Positions 1 to 11,304 of a stretch of DNA of 64,000 bases are shown here, piece by piece. The DNA comes from Spirometra erinaceieuropaei (taxonomy: Eukaryota; Platyhelminthes; Cestoda; Diphyllobothriidea; Diphyllobothriidae). A program made the position numbers and the translations under genes. The DNA lies in contig CACRXP010000001.1 of assembly GCA_902702965.1 (NCBI GenBank), positions 1,278,160 through 1,342,159 of the forward strand, read 5' to 3'. Position 1 is the stretch's first letter. Each line of letters opens with the position of its first letter. Under the pieces are notes generated by a model. The model was not told the DNA's origin. It ran no database searches and saw nothing but the letters and a program-made list of their open reading frames with translations.

Positions 1-1446
1 TGTCCAGAGCTCCCTTATTTTGGCTTTCCGTCGGTTCGCAATTCAACTGGAAAAATATCTCCTTGTGTGAAGTACGAAGAGCCGTCCTACTTTCTAGGAG
101 TTGTGAGGCCTGAACACCATTTTCAAGAATGATTTTATGAGGCCTTAGGGGTGACAGCCCACACGATGCAACCGCGTTTTGTAGACGGAGAATTTTGTGC
201 GCGGTAGCATTCTCCGCGCTGAAGGACGACATTTACATGTGCTCTAAATAGGTTGAAGTCCTGTTCGACCCTGGACTGGGGAGCCCATATTATGACGATA
301 TTTCCTTTTTGACAAAGGTGCCTGTTTGGTGATTTGGTACTCCGAATATTGGTGGAACTACGACATCAGAAATAATTATAACCTGATCCGCTGTGATATT
401 TGAGTCCATACCAGCGCCACTTCCTAAAGGTAGCAGCAAACCCTATCTGCGGACTTCGTCAAGTTCCTTTTTCAGTGGCTCCTGTATCACCGACATCGGA
501 TTCCGTTCAAACGTCTGTCGATACGAAGGAGGTTTACTGTGAGTTGGACCCCACTTTTGTGCAATCCTTAGCCCTCTTGGATGTCTCTCTCTTCGGCACG
601 ATTTTCGACGTTACCGTTTAGTGAAGAAGCCAGCAACAATTCAACATGTGGTCGTGTACCCAGAATGCTGCCTGAGCTCGAGTGACAGTGGCAAGGTGCA
701 TGGATTACTATGATCTCTCTTTTAAACAAAGAGAGGTCCGATGTTGTATTAAGCTCTGCGAACACTATGTCTTTTATCTCAACGCTAGCTGCGTTTGAGG
801 AAACTACGTCCGCATACGTTATATCTTTTTCGGAACTTCTAGCACAATTGGTATTCTATTTCCGATTGAACAGAGAACGGACTTCTTAGATGTGCCATTT
901 CATTCTGTAAGTTATCAATTTCCCTTCATTCTTAAGAATTCCCAAAACAATCTTAACATTCTGTACACTTTTGTCCTCGTAAATGGCATTCACTAAGGTT
1001 ACCAGGCTTTTTGAAAGCTTAGCAGAGCGTGAGCTAATTGCAGAATATCCATAGTTGCGGTCATTTCGGAAATCCCTGATGCTTAATCCACTATGTTTTG
1101 TTGTCTTACTGTTAACAGGCAGCGGCGTAATAATGATAATTTTATTTAATGCCAACTTACAGGCATTGTCAGGGGAAGATTAATCACAAATCCGACCATC
1201 AGTGAAAAAAACTCCCGAAAAAAAAGAAATAAAGGGGATGGTGGTTTTGTATAGTTTGGAGGGCTCAGGAGAAAAAAACTGATACCCATGAAATGACGAT
1301 AGTCAAGAAAGGTAGGGGCAGCATTGCACCTGTTCTCGCCCTACTGGTTGCGTGCACTGGTTCGAGCCCGGCTCGTAGGGAATGTTTTGCATAATTTTTG
1401 AAGACCGAGAAAATGCCCGTTTGTGTGCTTTTTTGACATCGCCAAT
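1..1446. other. Unrecognised AT-rich non-coding sequence
   Basis: No coding frame, repeat unit or RNA gene could be recognised here. Open frames are under 100 codons, lie on both strands and have no family resemblance. A tRNA B-box-like string (GGTTCGAGCCC) occurs at about 1359-1369 and probably belongs with the tRNA-like unit just downstream. Confidence 0.5.
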
Positions 1447-1516
1447 GTGACTGTGGCCAAGCGGTCTTTGTCGATGGGTGCCCGCCGGACGATCGGGAGT
1501 TCGAATTCCACTGGTA
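1447..1516 (+). repeat. tRNA-like head of a decayed SINE or tRNA pseudogene
   Basis: An A-box-like string (TGGCCAAGCGG, about 1453-1463) and a B-box-like string (GTTCGAATTCC, about 1499-1509) are spaced as in a tRNA gene. The head resembles tRNA-Ser or tRNA-Leu. No full cloverleaf could be folded by eye, so this is read as a pol III SINE head or tRNA pseudogene. A second B-box-like string about 140 bp upstream suggests a compound or duplicated unit. A covariance-model tRNA search would settle it. Confidence 0.35.
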
Positions 1517-1559
1517 GTGCTGGAATTTCGTCCCGCGTGAACAGATCATGGACACGTGG

Positions 1560-3334
1560 GTCTTTTCTGCTCTTCTGAACTCTACAAGGCTATATATAAT
1601 TTACAAATCTTCTTATATTAATAGATAAAGTATTAACAAATCTTCTGGGAATCGGCAATAATATTCAGCGGCCAGACTTTTTAGAGGCATAGAATGACTC
1701 AGCCTTTGTCGTAATGTCCCTTTCCTCCGCTAAAAACCGATTCAAGAGGCACATCGCGGGCGTGTATTTTGGAAGCGAGTGTACGTTGAAGCACGTATTT
1801 CTGGTAGGGATAACCTTCTGGGAGCAAGGTAATCCGCACCACAGGAGTGTTTTAAAACCAGAGAATCGTCACATCCATTAAATTTTGGTGAAAATCGAAG
1901 AATACGAAATTCGTTTGTGCATTTCTTCGAAACAGCGTTTCTTCCATACAATGGTATGGCCCAGAACTTTGAGAGTTCGAAGGACTCGAGAATACAAAAA
2001 CCAATTTTAAACGATTCCCAACACCACCAGTAAATTTGTGATAGAGAAGAAGTGAACTGTACCTTTTTTGTTTGTTTTACGGGAGTGATTTTCCGGTTGA
2101 AAGGAGAGGCCGCCACTCCGTGAGTGTACTTGTGTTTTCTAAGTTGACTGCTGAAGACCGTGCCCCATTCGCCGTAGAGGCCTCTAACTCTACGCCTCCT
2201 TCTTTTGGACCAACCGTTAGTGACGGTTTCTCTGTTGTAGAGATTCGCTGAGCAATTCTAATCAAGGACTTCTCTTCTGTCGGTTCTACAGTTCGTCTTT
2301 ATCGTTGTTTCATCGTTAATAAATCTTTTAATAAAATGTTTGCACACTCATCGCTGTCTGACATTTTTTTGCTTGGATTACAGTGATACTAAGCCTATCA
2401 ACCCGCATAACAAATCAGTTGGAGATGTGGTAGTAGTTAATCGTACAGTAAATGATTGTGAAGGAACCGACAGATCAACTCCTATCGACAACAAGAAGAT
2501 GCGGGGCGCTACAAGTGATTGGATACATTTAGGCTGCTATTTTTGTGGATTTGTGACAAAGCTAGAGTTTTCCAATCTGCGCCGGCTATTAATTGTTGTC
2601 TAATGTGAACCAGTTTCCAAGACTGTTGTGAATAATTCCCTTCTTTCAGTTGTCAACGTAAAAATTCTGGAAAAAACTAGAAACGATGCGCCTATCTAAA
2701 GTGAACCTTTGCGAGCACCGCTTCGGTCAGTGCTTGGCGTCTCACAGTTAACAGGCAGAAATCCAAATTCCTTATCAGGGATTCCGATTAAAACATAGGA
2801 CTAAAGCCCCGTAACGCTTTGAGGAATGAGGCCATTCAACGAGCCTTATCTACTCCTGATGTAGAAATCAATGTTTCCGTAAGTGTAGTACAGCATGAGC
2901 AAATCAGGAGGACTGGGGCAATAGCACACTGTTGGTCCTTACTTATTTAAGGGACATTTCGAAGCTAAGAGAACGCCATTTCTGTATTCTTGGCGCAATA
3001 CCTATTCGCAGACAAACTGAATGCTGTACACCATGATATTACTACTTAGCTTATAATATGGCGGTTGTTGAAGAAACCAGGTACAAGCAGCTGGGCCTTT
3101 AATCTAAACAAGAAACCTGCCGGAAGCGCATCCACTTAAGTTGCCGAATTTTTTACAACTCAAGAGTGGCAAGTGCGCGCTCACGTGACATGCGAAAAAC
3201 GCCGCTAACTTTTCTATTAATCATCTAACGTAAGACCGCACTTAGTGTTTTCTTGTGTTCGATAATTCATTGTGGAGAATATTCTGTGTGGGCAAACCGA
3301 ACGCATTTGCAGTGGTGTGTTTTCAATGTAGGGT
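1560..3334. other. Unrecognised non-coding sequence
   Basis: Nothing here could be assigned. Frames of up to 124 codons on the minus strand (about 1742-2116) have no recognisable domain. Confidence 0.45.
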
Positions 3335-3361
3335 TTCTTCTTCTTCTTCTTCTTCTGCTTT

Positions 3362-3393
<32 letters not shown>

Positions 3394-3424
3394 TTTCTTC
3401 CTCATCCTCTTCTTCTCCTTCTCC
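3335..3424. repeat. Compound trinucleotide microsatellite (TTC)n-(GTC)n-(TTC/TCC)n
   Basis: A run of TTC (3335-3356) passes into about ten GTC units (3362-3393), then an impure TTC/CTC/TCC tract to 3424. All six frames stay open across it, giving poly-Ser, poly-Arg, poly-Leu, poly-Thr or poly-Lys peptides that are artefacts. It is a likely length-polymorphic marker. Confidence 0.95.
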
Positions 3425-4155
3425 ATTCTCACTTTTTCGTTATTAAAGTTCCAGGGGCTTTTGGATTTGCTCATTACCTTTTTGCGCTGTATCTGTCCCC
3501 GGGTCATTAAAATGACTATAATAGCCTTTAAGCTCCCTGATCTATCCCCGGCTTCTTTTTGGGTACTTTGCTAAGCTCTCTCAAGATCTATATTTACTGG
3601 GTCGTCGCTAAGCGCACAGTTCTCAGTTTGAGCTAGAATTCGTGTAAATCAGATGCCGAAAAATCGCTAGCTAAGAAGCAAGTCGATCACTCACGGGCAA
3701 CAGTGTCCAGTTAGGGTATTAGTACTTTTTCAATCCTTAAAGAAAAACCTAACTGTCCCAAAACCTGTGGCTCGGTGTAGATCTCATCGATCTAGAATCC
3801 TAGCTTCTGGTGTCTATGAGTTCTGAGACGTTAGATTCAAAATAGTTTGACCATCCTAAAATGTTCGTATCGCGTTATCTTATTAAGCGGCACTTTAAAA
3901 CGATCATGTTTCATCATACAATGGGTAGGAATATTTATTCGACTGCTACTTTCAGATTCAGATAAGGTGCACGAAGACGCACAAAAAGTCAACAAAACGA
4001 ATAACAAAATTGCTTGTAACGACAAAAGTGAAGGTGATGCTAACAGTGAGTTGACGATAAATTTAATATTCTGTAGAAAGTTTAGAGGCTATTAACGAGG
4101 CAATAAAGTGCATATTTAATGAAATGAAGTAAGATATGATTTAGTGGCCTATAAC

Positions 4156-4318
4156 TGATCAGTGAGAAAGCTGAATTGGAGGTAAAACTAACTTCGGAGC
4201 TGGAATCAGTCTACGACGAGCTGCGGGGATTTCAATCAAATTTGAACCAGAAAAGGGTGTTGCTTGCTTCAAAACTTGAAAATCTTATTAAAAGTTTAAC
4301 CAGTTTTAAAGAGTAGCA
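4156..4318 (+). pseudogene. Possible coiled-coil coding remnant (about 53 codons)
   Basis: One plus-strand frame starts just after a TAA and stays open to a TAG. It encodes a charged, Leu-rich peptide (for example EKAELEVKLTSELESVYDEL) with heptad-like spacing, typical of a coiled coil. There is no Met start, so it would be an exon or a decayed retroelement ORF1. No family was recognised. An AG acceptor-like site near 3955 precedes another short hydrophilic frame (about 3956-4060), which might be a related fragment. Confidence 0.2.
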
Positions 4319-4396
4319 TGTTATTATTGGTTTTTTAATTACATACTTTTGTAGCTTTTCATATGTTTGCTGATTTACCCTCGGGCGCTTTTTTGC

Positions 4397-4422
4397 AAAT
4401 GTGAATGACGTCATTCACATTT
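4397..4422. repeat. Perfect 26-bp palindrome centred on a CRE-like TGACGTCA
   Basis: Thirteen bases (AAATGTGAATGAC) are followed at once by their exact reverse complement. The centre is TGACGTCA (4406-4413), the consensus cAMP-response or ATF/CREB-type site. No gene start is visible nearby, so a regulatory role is conjecture. It may be the collapsed end of a foldback element. Confidence 0.85.
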
Positions 4423-4429
4423 CTAAGTG

Positions 4430-6329
4430 TTCGAACTGATTGCATAGAACAGAAGACACAGACTTGCAAACAAAACTTTAAGCGTGGGAAATGCCTGCTG
4501 TGGACAGTGTGTTATCCATAATAGAGAAAACAGCATGAATGCGAAGTTATGATTTAAGATAGTCAACTGTGCTCCCCATCACTATTTATAAATTTACTGG
4601 ACATGAGAAGACTGTTGGGGAGATTGCAGCTGGTGATCTTTTTAATTTGGACAATTACCTCATTAGAACAAATATACAGAAGACGGCCTTCAACTAAAGT
4701 CGAAAACATCAGCACTCAAGGGCGTCGGCAGAGGTGTGACAACGTCCGGCAACCTATAAGAAAGTCTGTTTTTTTCTGTCTGCGACAAGTAGACCTAGAT
4801 AAATGGTTATAGAATGCGTACTTAAGATGATGATAGAACATATGCGTAAATTTCCCATTTTAATTTATCATTGACACTAACAACCCAAAAGTCCTCTGCT
4901 CCTTGAGGGGCGAGGGTGTGCTAAGAGGATTTGGTCCGTCTAATTGTCGTTGGAAGACATCTTATACTGCTGGCTTTACAGCCTTTTGACTTCAATAGCA
5001 CTTTTGTCAGCTTGTGGCTGCAGTATATAATAAGTGTCCGTGAAAGTTTACTGAAGGAGTCCGGATTATGGAGTTACGATAAGGGGAAGGGGTGAACATA
5101 CGCAGTGCATAATATGAGAACATTATTTTTGGAACAGCCGACGTGGAATCGTAGTTATAGCTTTTGAGCAAGGTTGCTGAGCCCGCATAAGTTCAAAATT
5201 TAGAGACGCACACGTAGAACATTAAAACCGTATAAATAAATGGTTACGCCAAACGTCGAGAGGACAGTGATTTCTGGTTCCAGTATAAGTGTCGAACTTA
5301 AAACAATAGGAACTAATTACAGCCATGCTAATTTTCACAATGAAAGGTTCCTTAAAAATCTTTTGATCCTTAGCCTTTCTAAGTAATCCCGGCTTTAAGC
5401 CAATGGGGAATGTAGAGGTCATTACGGCTCAATCAGCGCATTTATAATGTTCTCGAGGAAAATGGGGCAATGAAATTTAAACCTTGATTTCTGGATATAT
5501 TGTTCTGGTATTTAACTTTTAAGTGTTCGTCAGGTTAGTTGGCCCGACGACGCATCTTCTACCTTTTTCTTATTTAAACGATAATGTGCTCTGTACAAAA
5601 TTCTAGACTACGAACAAATACTTATCGGTATGTCATACTTTTGGCAGCCCGAAACGCCCAGCTTTGTTATTTTTCCACTCCCTTAGAGTTCATACTAGGT
5701 AAGTCGAAAATATAAATTAATTGGGGGAATTTAAGTTTGCACTGCGACTGCCCTGTCCAAAGCCCAGTTACGAAAAGTTTATATCGTCGTTCTCAATAAA
5801 GCTGATAAAATCTGTTGACATGTGGAAGCGCAAGTAGCCAAAAAAAGTGGAAAATAAGGCAGAATGCCCAAAAAGGAATAACGAAAAATAAAAAACTAAA
5901 ACTACGAAAGTGGCCGAAAGTAGAAATTATGCTTTGGAATGGAATATCCCTTGAAAGTTCGTTTAAAGAAAAAACCACAAGGGTACACACACATTGCAAC
6001 CGAAAAGCAAAGACCAAATGCAATATTGCAGAATATCTGTTGGAATAAAATGCTGAAGACAAAAATTCGAATCTCGGAAAACGACTGACTGAAAAGCACT
6101 GATTTTGCAGAAAGCTCTAATTTTTTTCATCATTTGATTTATTATTTCGTACTTTAAGTACAAAAACCAAGCTGGTGCAATATGAAGACCTTACTGTCTG
6201 TCCAGCGGAACAGAACTAAGTGCATTCAAGCAGAAGGTAACAGAGTTGTCCAACATGATGACGAGTGCATGCCAAGCGCGGCATATAGACCGTCAAGAGG
6301 ACTGAGATTAATTACCCCTAAAAACCGTT
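4430..6329. other. Unrecognised AT-rich sequence
   Basis: No repeat or domain was identified. The overlapping 60-90 codon frames around 5800-6160 are simple AT-rich open stretches on both strands, not a gene. Confidence 0.45.
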
Positions 6330-6588
6330 CAAGATCAATGGTTAGCCAGGAACACTAGTTAAAAGTAGTTTTTCGCCTGAGATGACAGACTCAAAAGACT
6401 CGAAAACCCTACTCAGTGCTTTGTGCAAGATAATTTACCCGAAAAACAGCGCTCAAATCTAAAGAATTCTTTGTCAGCTGACTGTAAAGCAGCCACAGAA
6501 AATGCACAGGCATCAGAGGAGCTGGTCAAAACTCTAAACAGAATTGATGAGCATAAACTAGCGCTTCAAAGTCTGAGCCCCAATTAAT
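6330..6588 (+). pseudogene. Diverged repeat copy 1 with short helical coding remnant
   Basis: The first 95 bases align by eye, at perhaps 70 percent, with 8242-8341 on the same strand. Shared blocks include AGCCAGG, TTAGTTAAAA or TAGTTAAAAG, and GACAGAC. From about 6446 to 6588 a frame without stops encodes a charged peptide (ADCKAATENAQASEELVKTL and onward) likely to form a helix. The 5' part has frameshifts relative to the second copy. This pair could be an old retroelement ORF1 or gag-like gene, but no known family was recognised. Confidence 0.3.
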
Positions 6589-6756
6589 AGGTGGCGATGC
6601 TCTTTGCACTATCCAACCCCGACTTTGGCTTGAGCATGGTGGTGAATTTTGACTAACTGTTACTTAGTAAACTATCACACTAAAATACAGTTGTTTTTCC
6701 GTCATTGGAACATCATCTGCGGGACTTAGGGGCAGTACGCAGAGCCCTTAACTGCC

Positions 6757-7113
6757 ATGTCTATCCGCCGAAAAAAGAGACTACGGGACAACATAGATCG
6801 GATCTGAGGAGAATGGATAAGGCGCATGAAAATCCCCAAACACGTAACAGACAGCAATGGCAAGGAGGTAAAAGATATAACAGTGTGTACGAACATACGG
6901 CGGGTTATAAGACTCGTGGAGCACCAGACTCGGGGTCTAATGATTGGCGGTCGGATTTCACGTATAAAACGTCAGGCTCCCAATGGCTATTTATGCGTTT
7001 GTTCTTTTCCAGGCCGACAGAGAATCGCATTTTCAGGGCCAAACATTTCCCTTTCACTTTCAAAATGTAATTTCTTGCACCGGAATATGAAGCACATCTG
7101 GTATTCTAAATAA
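6757..7113 (+). pseudogene. Open frame with one internal stop, unknown
   Basis: An ATG at 6757 opens a frame with one TGA at codon 17 that then continues to 7113. The middle peptide (KHVTDSNGKEVKDITVCTNI and onward, Arg-rich) has coding-like composition with polar and basic residues. It could be a transposon-derived fragment. No motif identifies it. Confidence 0.2.
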
Positions 7114-8241
7114 GCGGGTGCGGTAGGCTACAGTCGTTCGGGGACAAACATGCAGGAGAAGCCTTCGTAGCAAAAATCGGAACAAGTCTGCACAACGTGG
7201 GACCAAAATTTACGTGTGACTTACATATCGGAGCTAGTTTCAGATATTACTTCCCACTGTCGCTGTGAAATATAGTTTTTGCCTTTTTAATTGTAGAAAC
7301 GAGGGAGAGGAAAGAAAATGAGTAGAATTTTTTTGAGATAATTGTGACCGGGGACTCATCTCAACTGTACTTATTTATGAGCGATTGACTTAAAACTTCA
7401 GACAATACTACCTAGGCTAATTCGTTACACTATCGAAAAATGGAAAAATATTTGCTCCAAAGTGTCAGTTAGCTGGTTTTTTTTAAGTCAGCGGTAAAAG
7501 TTTAAAATGGAAGACATTGGATAATAAAATTAGCGAGTGACATTATTCCAGTGAACAAGTATTTTTGATGTCAGGCATTTTACAACGGCTGCTCAGCTGA
7601 TGCTTACGCGCCCAAAAAGAGAAAAAGAATCACGAGACAGAGTAAAGGGCCGAAATCTATGAGCAGACAGCCTAGTCAACTTACTGGTATATATGTTTGA
7701 TTGAAATAGCGTACGCTCCAAGAAGGCTCTTCGGAAAAATGGAGGTCTCCTTGCGAACTGTCAACCTGATTATGCCAACGTATCGTCATACGAAAAGAAC
7801 AATAAGAGGTAGAATCATCGTGCTGGAGGTGAATCAACAGACAGACGTCCGCGTGTGCGCTTGGGCATCGTCGTGTTATAATCGCCGAAGGTTGGGTGGT
7901 AAAGTTTGTTACCTTCTGAACGAACACACCGAAACGAAACGCAACTTATTTTTTTCCTAGGACGCCTACTTTCTGCTATGTACGTATAAAGGTGAACCGA
8001 GCCGAAGGTTGCGCAAGTCAATTGTGACAACTGTGGGGTTCGCGCCAAAATAATCGACGAAAAGGACGAAAATTGAAATTTTACCAGTAATTAGATTATG
8101 CAACCCTACCTAGAGAAACCAGTGTGATCGGTGTCCATTCATTTTCGTTTGAATAAATACCCAGTCTGCAGCGATAGAGAATGGCGAACGGCGGGATCCC
8201 GATTGACTTCGGTTCAATAAATTTCTCCTAAAAGATGTCCC
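7114..8241. other. Unrecognised sequence
   Basis: No repeat family or gene was recognised. Frames at 7676-8048 overlap on both strands and none looks more gene-like than the others. Confidence 0.4.
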
Positions 8242-8504
8242 ACATCAATAATAAGCCAGGGACATTAGTTAAAAAGGGCTTCTGGTCTGAGGTGACAGAC
8301 AAGAAGGATTCGCAAACTCTACTCGATGCGCTGCGGCAAAGTAATACACTCGGAGAACCAGCCTATATGCAGATGACCTTAAATTTTGAGCAGATATCTT
8401 CAGTAAGGTATATGGAGCATTTGTGCGACCACACCTGGAATATGTGGTACAGTATTGGCGGCCGTGGCTTCGGGAAGACAAGTATTCCTGAGTTTGCACA
8501 ATGA
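8242..8504 (+). pseudogene. Diverged repeat copy 2, 85-90 codon open frame
   Basis: This frame begins MSHINNKPGTLVKKGFWSEV and runs 89 codons from an ATG at 8235. Its first third corresponds to the block at 6330-6424. The repeat-to-repeat similarity keeps the reading frame better here than in copy 1. Function and family are unknown. It could be the N-terminal part of a gag-like or transposon accessory protein. Two copies 1.9 kb apart argue against a single-copy host exon. Confidence 0.3.
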
Positions 8505-9194
8505 CGTGCTACAGGGGTTGCTTGTGAACTCAAAAATTTGACATGCGAGCAGCCCCTAATCCCCTTAAAGTTTTATTCCTTCTACTGTAGACAGGACAGA
8601 GACTACCTGATAATAACTTATCGGTTGCTAAGGTGATTTGATCTTGCTGTAGACGAGGAAGATCTTTTCTAAATGACACCAAAGGCGAATCTCAGGCGAC
8701 ACAACTGACAGCCTAAAAAGGGACTGTGACGTGCCAGTCAACGCTCCTTCTTTTTCTCGCAGTAACTCGTCAACAGAATTCTTTACTGATGTATGTCGTG
8801 CATTCTACCAACGGGAATTTTCTAGGGAGGCATTCTAGTGCTCGCGTGTTGAGGATTAGCTAGAACTCCAGAAAACCCCACCTGATGCGTCACAGAGATA
8901 ACTAATAACATGCTACTATCTTGATTTCAATAACCCATTTTGTTTGCATCAACGTTGACACCGCTGAACATTGCACGCTAATGGAGTTCGTTCGTTGTTA
9001 TTTCGTGAATTCTTCACCTTTCGTCGCCACTGTTTCACTATCAGGCTTATGCATTTCGCATACCAAAATTATATGTATATATTGGCAACACACCTGCTTT
9101 TCATGCAGACCTGCATCGTTAATGTGGAGTTTTTTGAGGGCTTTTGTCATTTGCTCCCAGTACCCTCGCCGACATTGATTGAATGATGAAGTGC
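8505..9194. other. Unrecognised sequence
   Basis: Nothing recognisable. The 85-codon plus-strand frame near 8921 has no family resemblance. Confidence 0.4.
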
Positions 9195-10017
9195 TTATCT
9201 GACAGGCGCCGTCTGTGGATCATCTGCATCATGGGCATTCTCATGTTTACGTTTCTGGCCCCAGATGGTTGCCACAGTTATGACTGCTTGAATAAAGACA
9301 GGATAGGCCTGCAACATCCTCTTGGACAGTGTTCGGCCGGACACGTGGTGGCCTGATCGCGGCCTCCGCCACACGTTCGGGCGTGTGCCCAGTCCTGTCA
9401 AGCTGATGGCAGCTAATTAGTCAGAAATGACCATTCCAGTCTCCCTTGTATTGATCGTGTGGGCGGTCGGATTAGCGGTCGCTGATGGATCATGGAGGCA
9501 GAGCCGTGATCGCAGGCCCTTATAAAGAGCGTCTAGGTCAACATGGCGGTTGATACTGTCCGCATTGGAGTACCAAGCTTCCAGGAATTCTCTTGTTCGT
9601 TTTGTGTTGACCATGGAGACGACCTCAGTGCCATCCCAATTGAATCGGTGATAGCACCTGACTGTGTGCACAAAGACGAGGGACAGCGGATCACGGCGAC
9701 GGACAGCTGGTGCCTAGGCGTCTGCACGTACAACCACCATACGCACAGGGGCAACCGGCACACTGGATGCAATAGTTAACATTTGTTTGCTGCTCCTTGG
9801 AGAGAGAAATCTGTATCTGAAATAACGTTGTGTGCAATGAGGATGCTGGCTTGTGGGCAATGCGGATGTCGAACGGATTTAGCTGCCGAGCGACCACTTC
9901 AGAACTTCTCTGGATATAAGTTGTGAAGGTGAATTTCTGCGCCATCTGAGTAGATTGTTTAGATCTAACGGATATCTGATCAATATTGTGAAGAACTGCC
10001 TCAGGCGTCAGGCACAA
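9195..10017 (-). pseudogene. Penelope-like element: RT-endonuclease linker, GIY-YIG domain and 3' end (broken)
   Basis: Read on the minus strand, 10017-9691 encodes the linker FDIRIAHKPASSLHTTL, then a GIY-YIG-like start (TNVNYCIQCAGCPCAYGGCT). The canonical YIG is here YGG. A frameshift near 9690 moves the reading to 9671-9417, which carries the C-terminal block (WDGTEVVSMVNTKRTREFLE, then EAWYSNADSINRHVDLDALY), typical of PLE C-termini. The remainder to 9195 resembles PLE 3' sequence and stays open in another frame. In intact PLEs the RT copies the element and the GIY-YIG endonuclease nicks the target. This copy is dead. It lies head to head with another PLE fragment that starts about 20 bp away. 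Confidence 0.8.
9403..9455 (+). repeat. Segment shared with the SINE tail at 56411-56458
   Basis: About 50 bases match 56411-56458 closely, including CCATTCC, GTCTCCCTTGT and CAGAAATG. Here the segment overlaps the end of the minus-strand PLE coding region (peptide TRETGM). At 56 kb it follows a tRNA-like head. It also contains CTGATGG and GAAA spaced as in a hammerhead core, but with one core base changed. Confidence 0.65.
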
Positions 10018-10034
10018 CCCCGAGGTCCCACCCC

Positions 10035-10335
10035 AAAGGGAGAAATCGCAACACAGAAATTCTTCTCCTTGCCCTATATGCAGGGGACCTCTATTGTAGC
10101 CAAACTGAGAAGTTTGCCTTAACCCGTATACACGAACATCTGTTAGCGGTACAGAGACGAGATCATCTATCCCAGGTGGCCATGCATACGTTGGGCATTG
10201 GGCACAAACGTGCGTGGGAAAACACTCGCATTATTACGCCTGTCCAATAAAGAATGACCGTGAATTACTGGAAACAGGGCATTCAGATGAGGCATGAATC
10301 AATAGGCATGTCGAGTTAGACGCAACGTAAGAATT
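10035..10335 (+). pseudogene. Penelope-like element: GIY-YIG endonuclease fragment
   Basis: The plus strand encodes LYCSQTEKFALTRIHEHLLA and then QRRDHLSQVAMHTLGIGHKR, the middle of a PLE GIY-YIG domain. The usual YVGQTG is altered to YCSQTE. After a stop it continues in another frame with NDRELLETGHSDEA and INRHVELDAT, the PLE C-terminal block. It is frameshifted and inactive. Its orientation is opposite to the PLE copy at 9195-10017, so the pair forms an inverted junction at about 10018-10034. Confidence 0.7.
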
Positions 10336-10559
10336 TATCAAAGGCGAATGAAAGCCAGCACGGCCAATGTTGAGGGGATGACGAAATACAATTGACGTGG
10401 ACCTCAGTCAATCGCGGAATCAATTGCTAGAAACGGTTGAGTAGTTAACCGTTTTGCGAATGACGACGAGCTGGCGAACCAGTCTCGTGAATTAACGCAA
10501 TGGAGGTTATCTCGTTCCCAAAGAATCGTGCCTATTCCTAATAAAATTTTGCGGGATGC
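10336..10559. other. Spacer between PLE fragments
   Basis: Nothing recognised between the two PLE pieces. It may be the decayed RT region of the downstream copy. Confidence 0.3.
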
Positions 10560-11045
10560 CCTTTTCCCAATGCTACCAGTCCAAAATGTTTACCAACTAT
10601 CCCGCACGTGAAGAACATCTCGGAAGTCGTCAGCCGTCTTTTCATACCCCTTGGAAATGGGGCTGCGCACAGACCAGAGGCAACCATAAGGCGGCAGGTA
10701 ATGAGACCGAAAGACCCCCTGCCACGGCAAGAAGCTCCTGGAGTCGGTTATCGGGTCTGGTGGAGCTGCATGTAAAGCGGTTGTATAGGAAAAACAGGAG
10801 GGCTACTTCAGACGCGGATGGTCGAGCACGCAGCAGCAGCGATGGAGATTGACGCCAGCTACGACGTCGCAGCTCATTTTACGGGATCTAGCAACACTTT
10901 CAACTTCGATGAGACTGACGCTCTTGCGAGGGGTGACAACCGCGTAAACGGCGAACTACCTGAGTCGTGATTTTCCGGTCCTCAGTCGATTAACAAGCGC
11001 AGTGACCTCCCCGCCCCATATTCTGCGGAGAAGCTTTGCATAGAC
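10560..11045 (+). pseudogene. Penelope-like element: RT C-terminus, endonuclease and C-terminal tail (broken)
   Basis: Nucleotides 10600-10850 align with the better preserved copy at 33900-34160, with shared blocks such as GCACACAGACCAGAGGC in slightly varied form and CTGCCACGGCAAGAA. The coding frame is scrambled by indels. Downstream one frame reads AAHFTGSSNTFNFDETDALA, then RGDNRVNGELPES, a stop, and FSGPQSINKRSDLPAPYS, which is the PLE C-terminus. The conserved Trp after the Glu-Ser pair is a TGA. The copy at 63.6 kb has a stop at the same position, suggesting a shared subfamily lesion. Confidence 0.8.
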
Positions 11046-11171
11046 AGAGTAGTTAACCGCACGGAGAGGGCATGGACGACTAATGGTCCTGGTGCCAGTG
11101 TCAGCGAGCCAGACTGCCGAAGCAGCCCCAGAGATGATAAAATCCCGCAATCAGAAAATCAGCTGCGGGCA

Positions 11172-11304
11172 ATTAGGAAATTATCCCATCACGTGCAACC
11201 ATCTGCGCTGAATGCAGGAGCCGATATCTTCGCGGAAGCCCAGCAACTGCACACCACAACACCTGGTCAGTGGGAAAGTTATCGCACCACGTGCAACTTC
11301 CTGC
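11172..11304 (+). repeat. Two direct repeats of about 33 bp
   Basis: GGAAATTATCCCATCACGTG with CAACCATCTGCG (11176-11208) recurs as GGAAAGTTATCGCACCACGT with GCAACTTCCTGCG (11273-11304). The repeats lie just 3' of a PLE coding tail, so they may belong to its 3' non-coding region or a short tandem within it. Confidence 0.55.

Noticed and set aside
3217..3510. Overlapping open frames of 60-96 codons on both strands
   Set aside because: They are produced by the trinucleotide microsatellite, which has no stop codons in any frame.
5793..6163. Four mutually overlapping frames of 65-89 codons
   Set aside because: AT-rich sequence open on both strands, no motif and no preferred strand.
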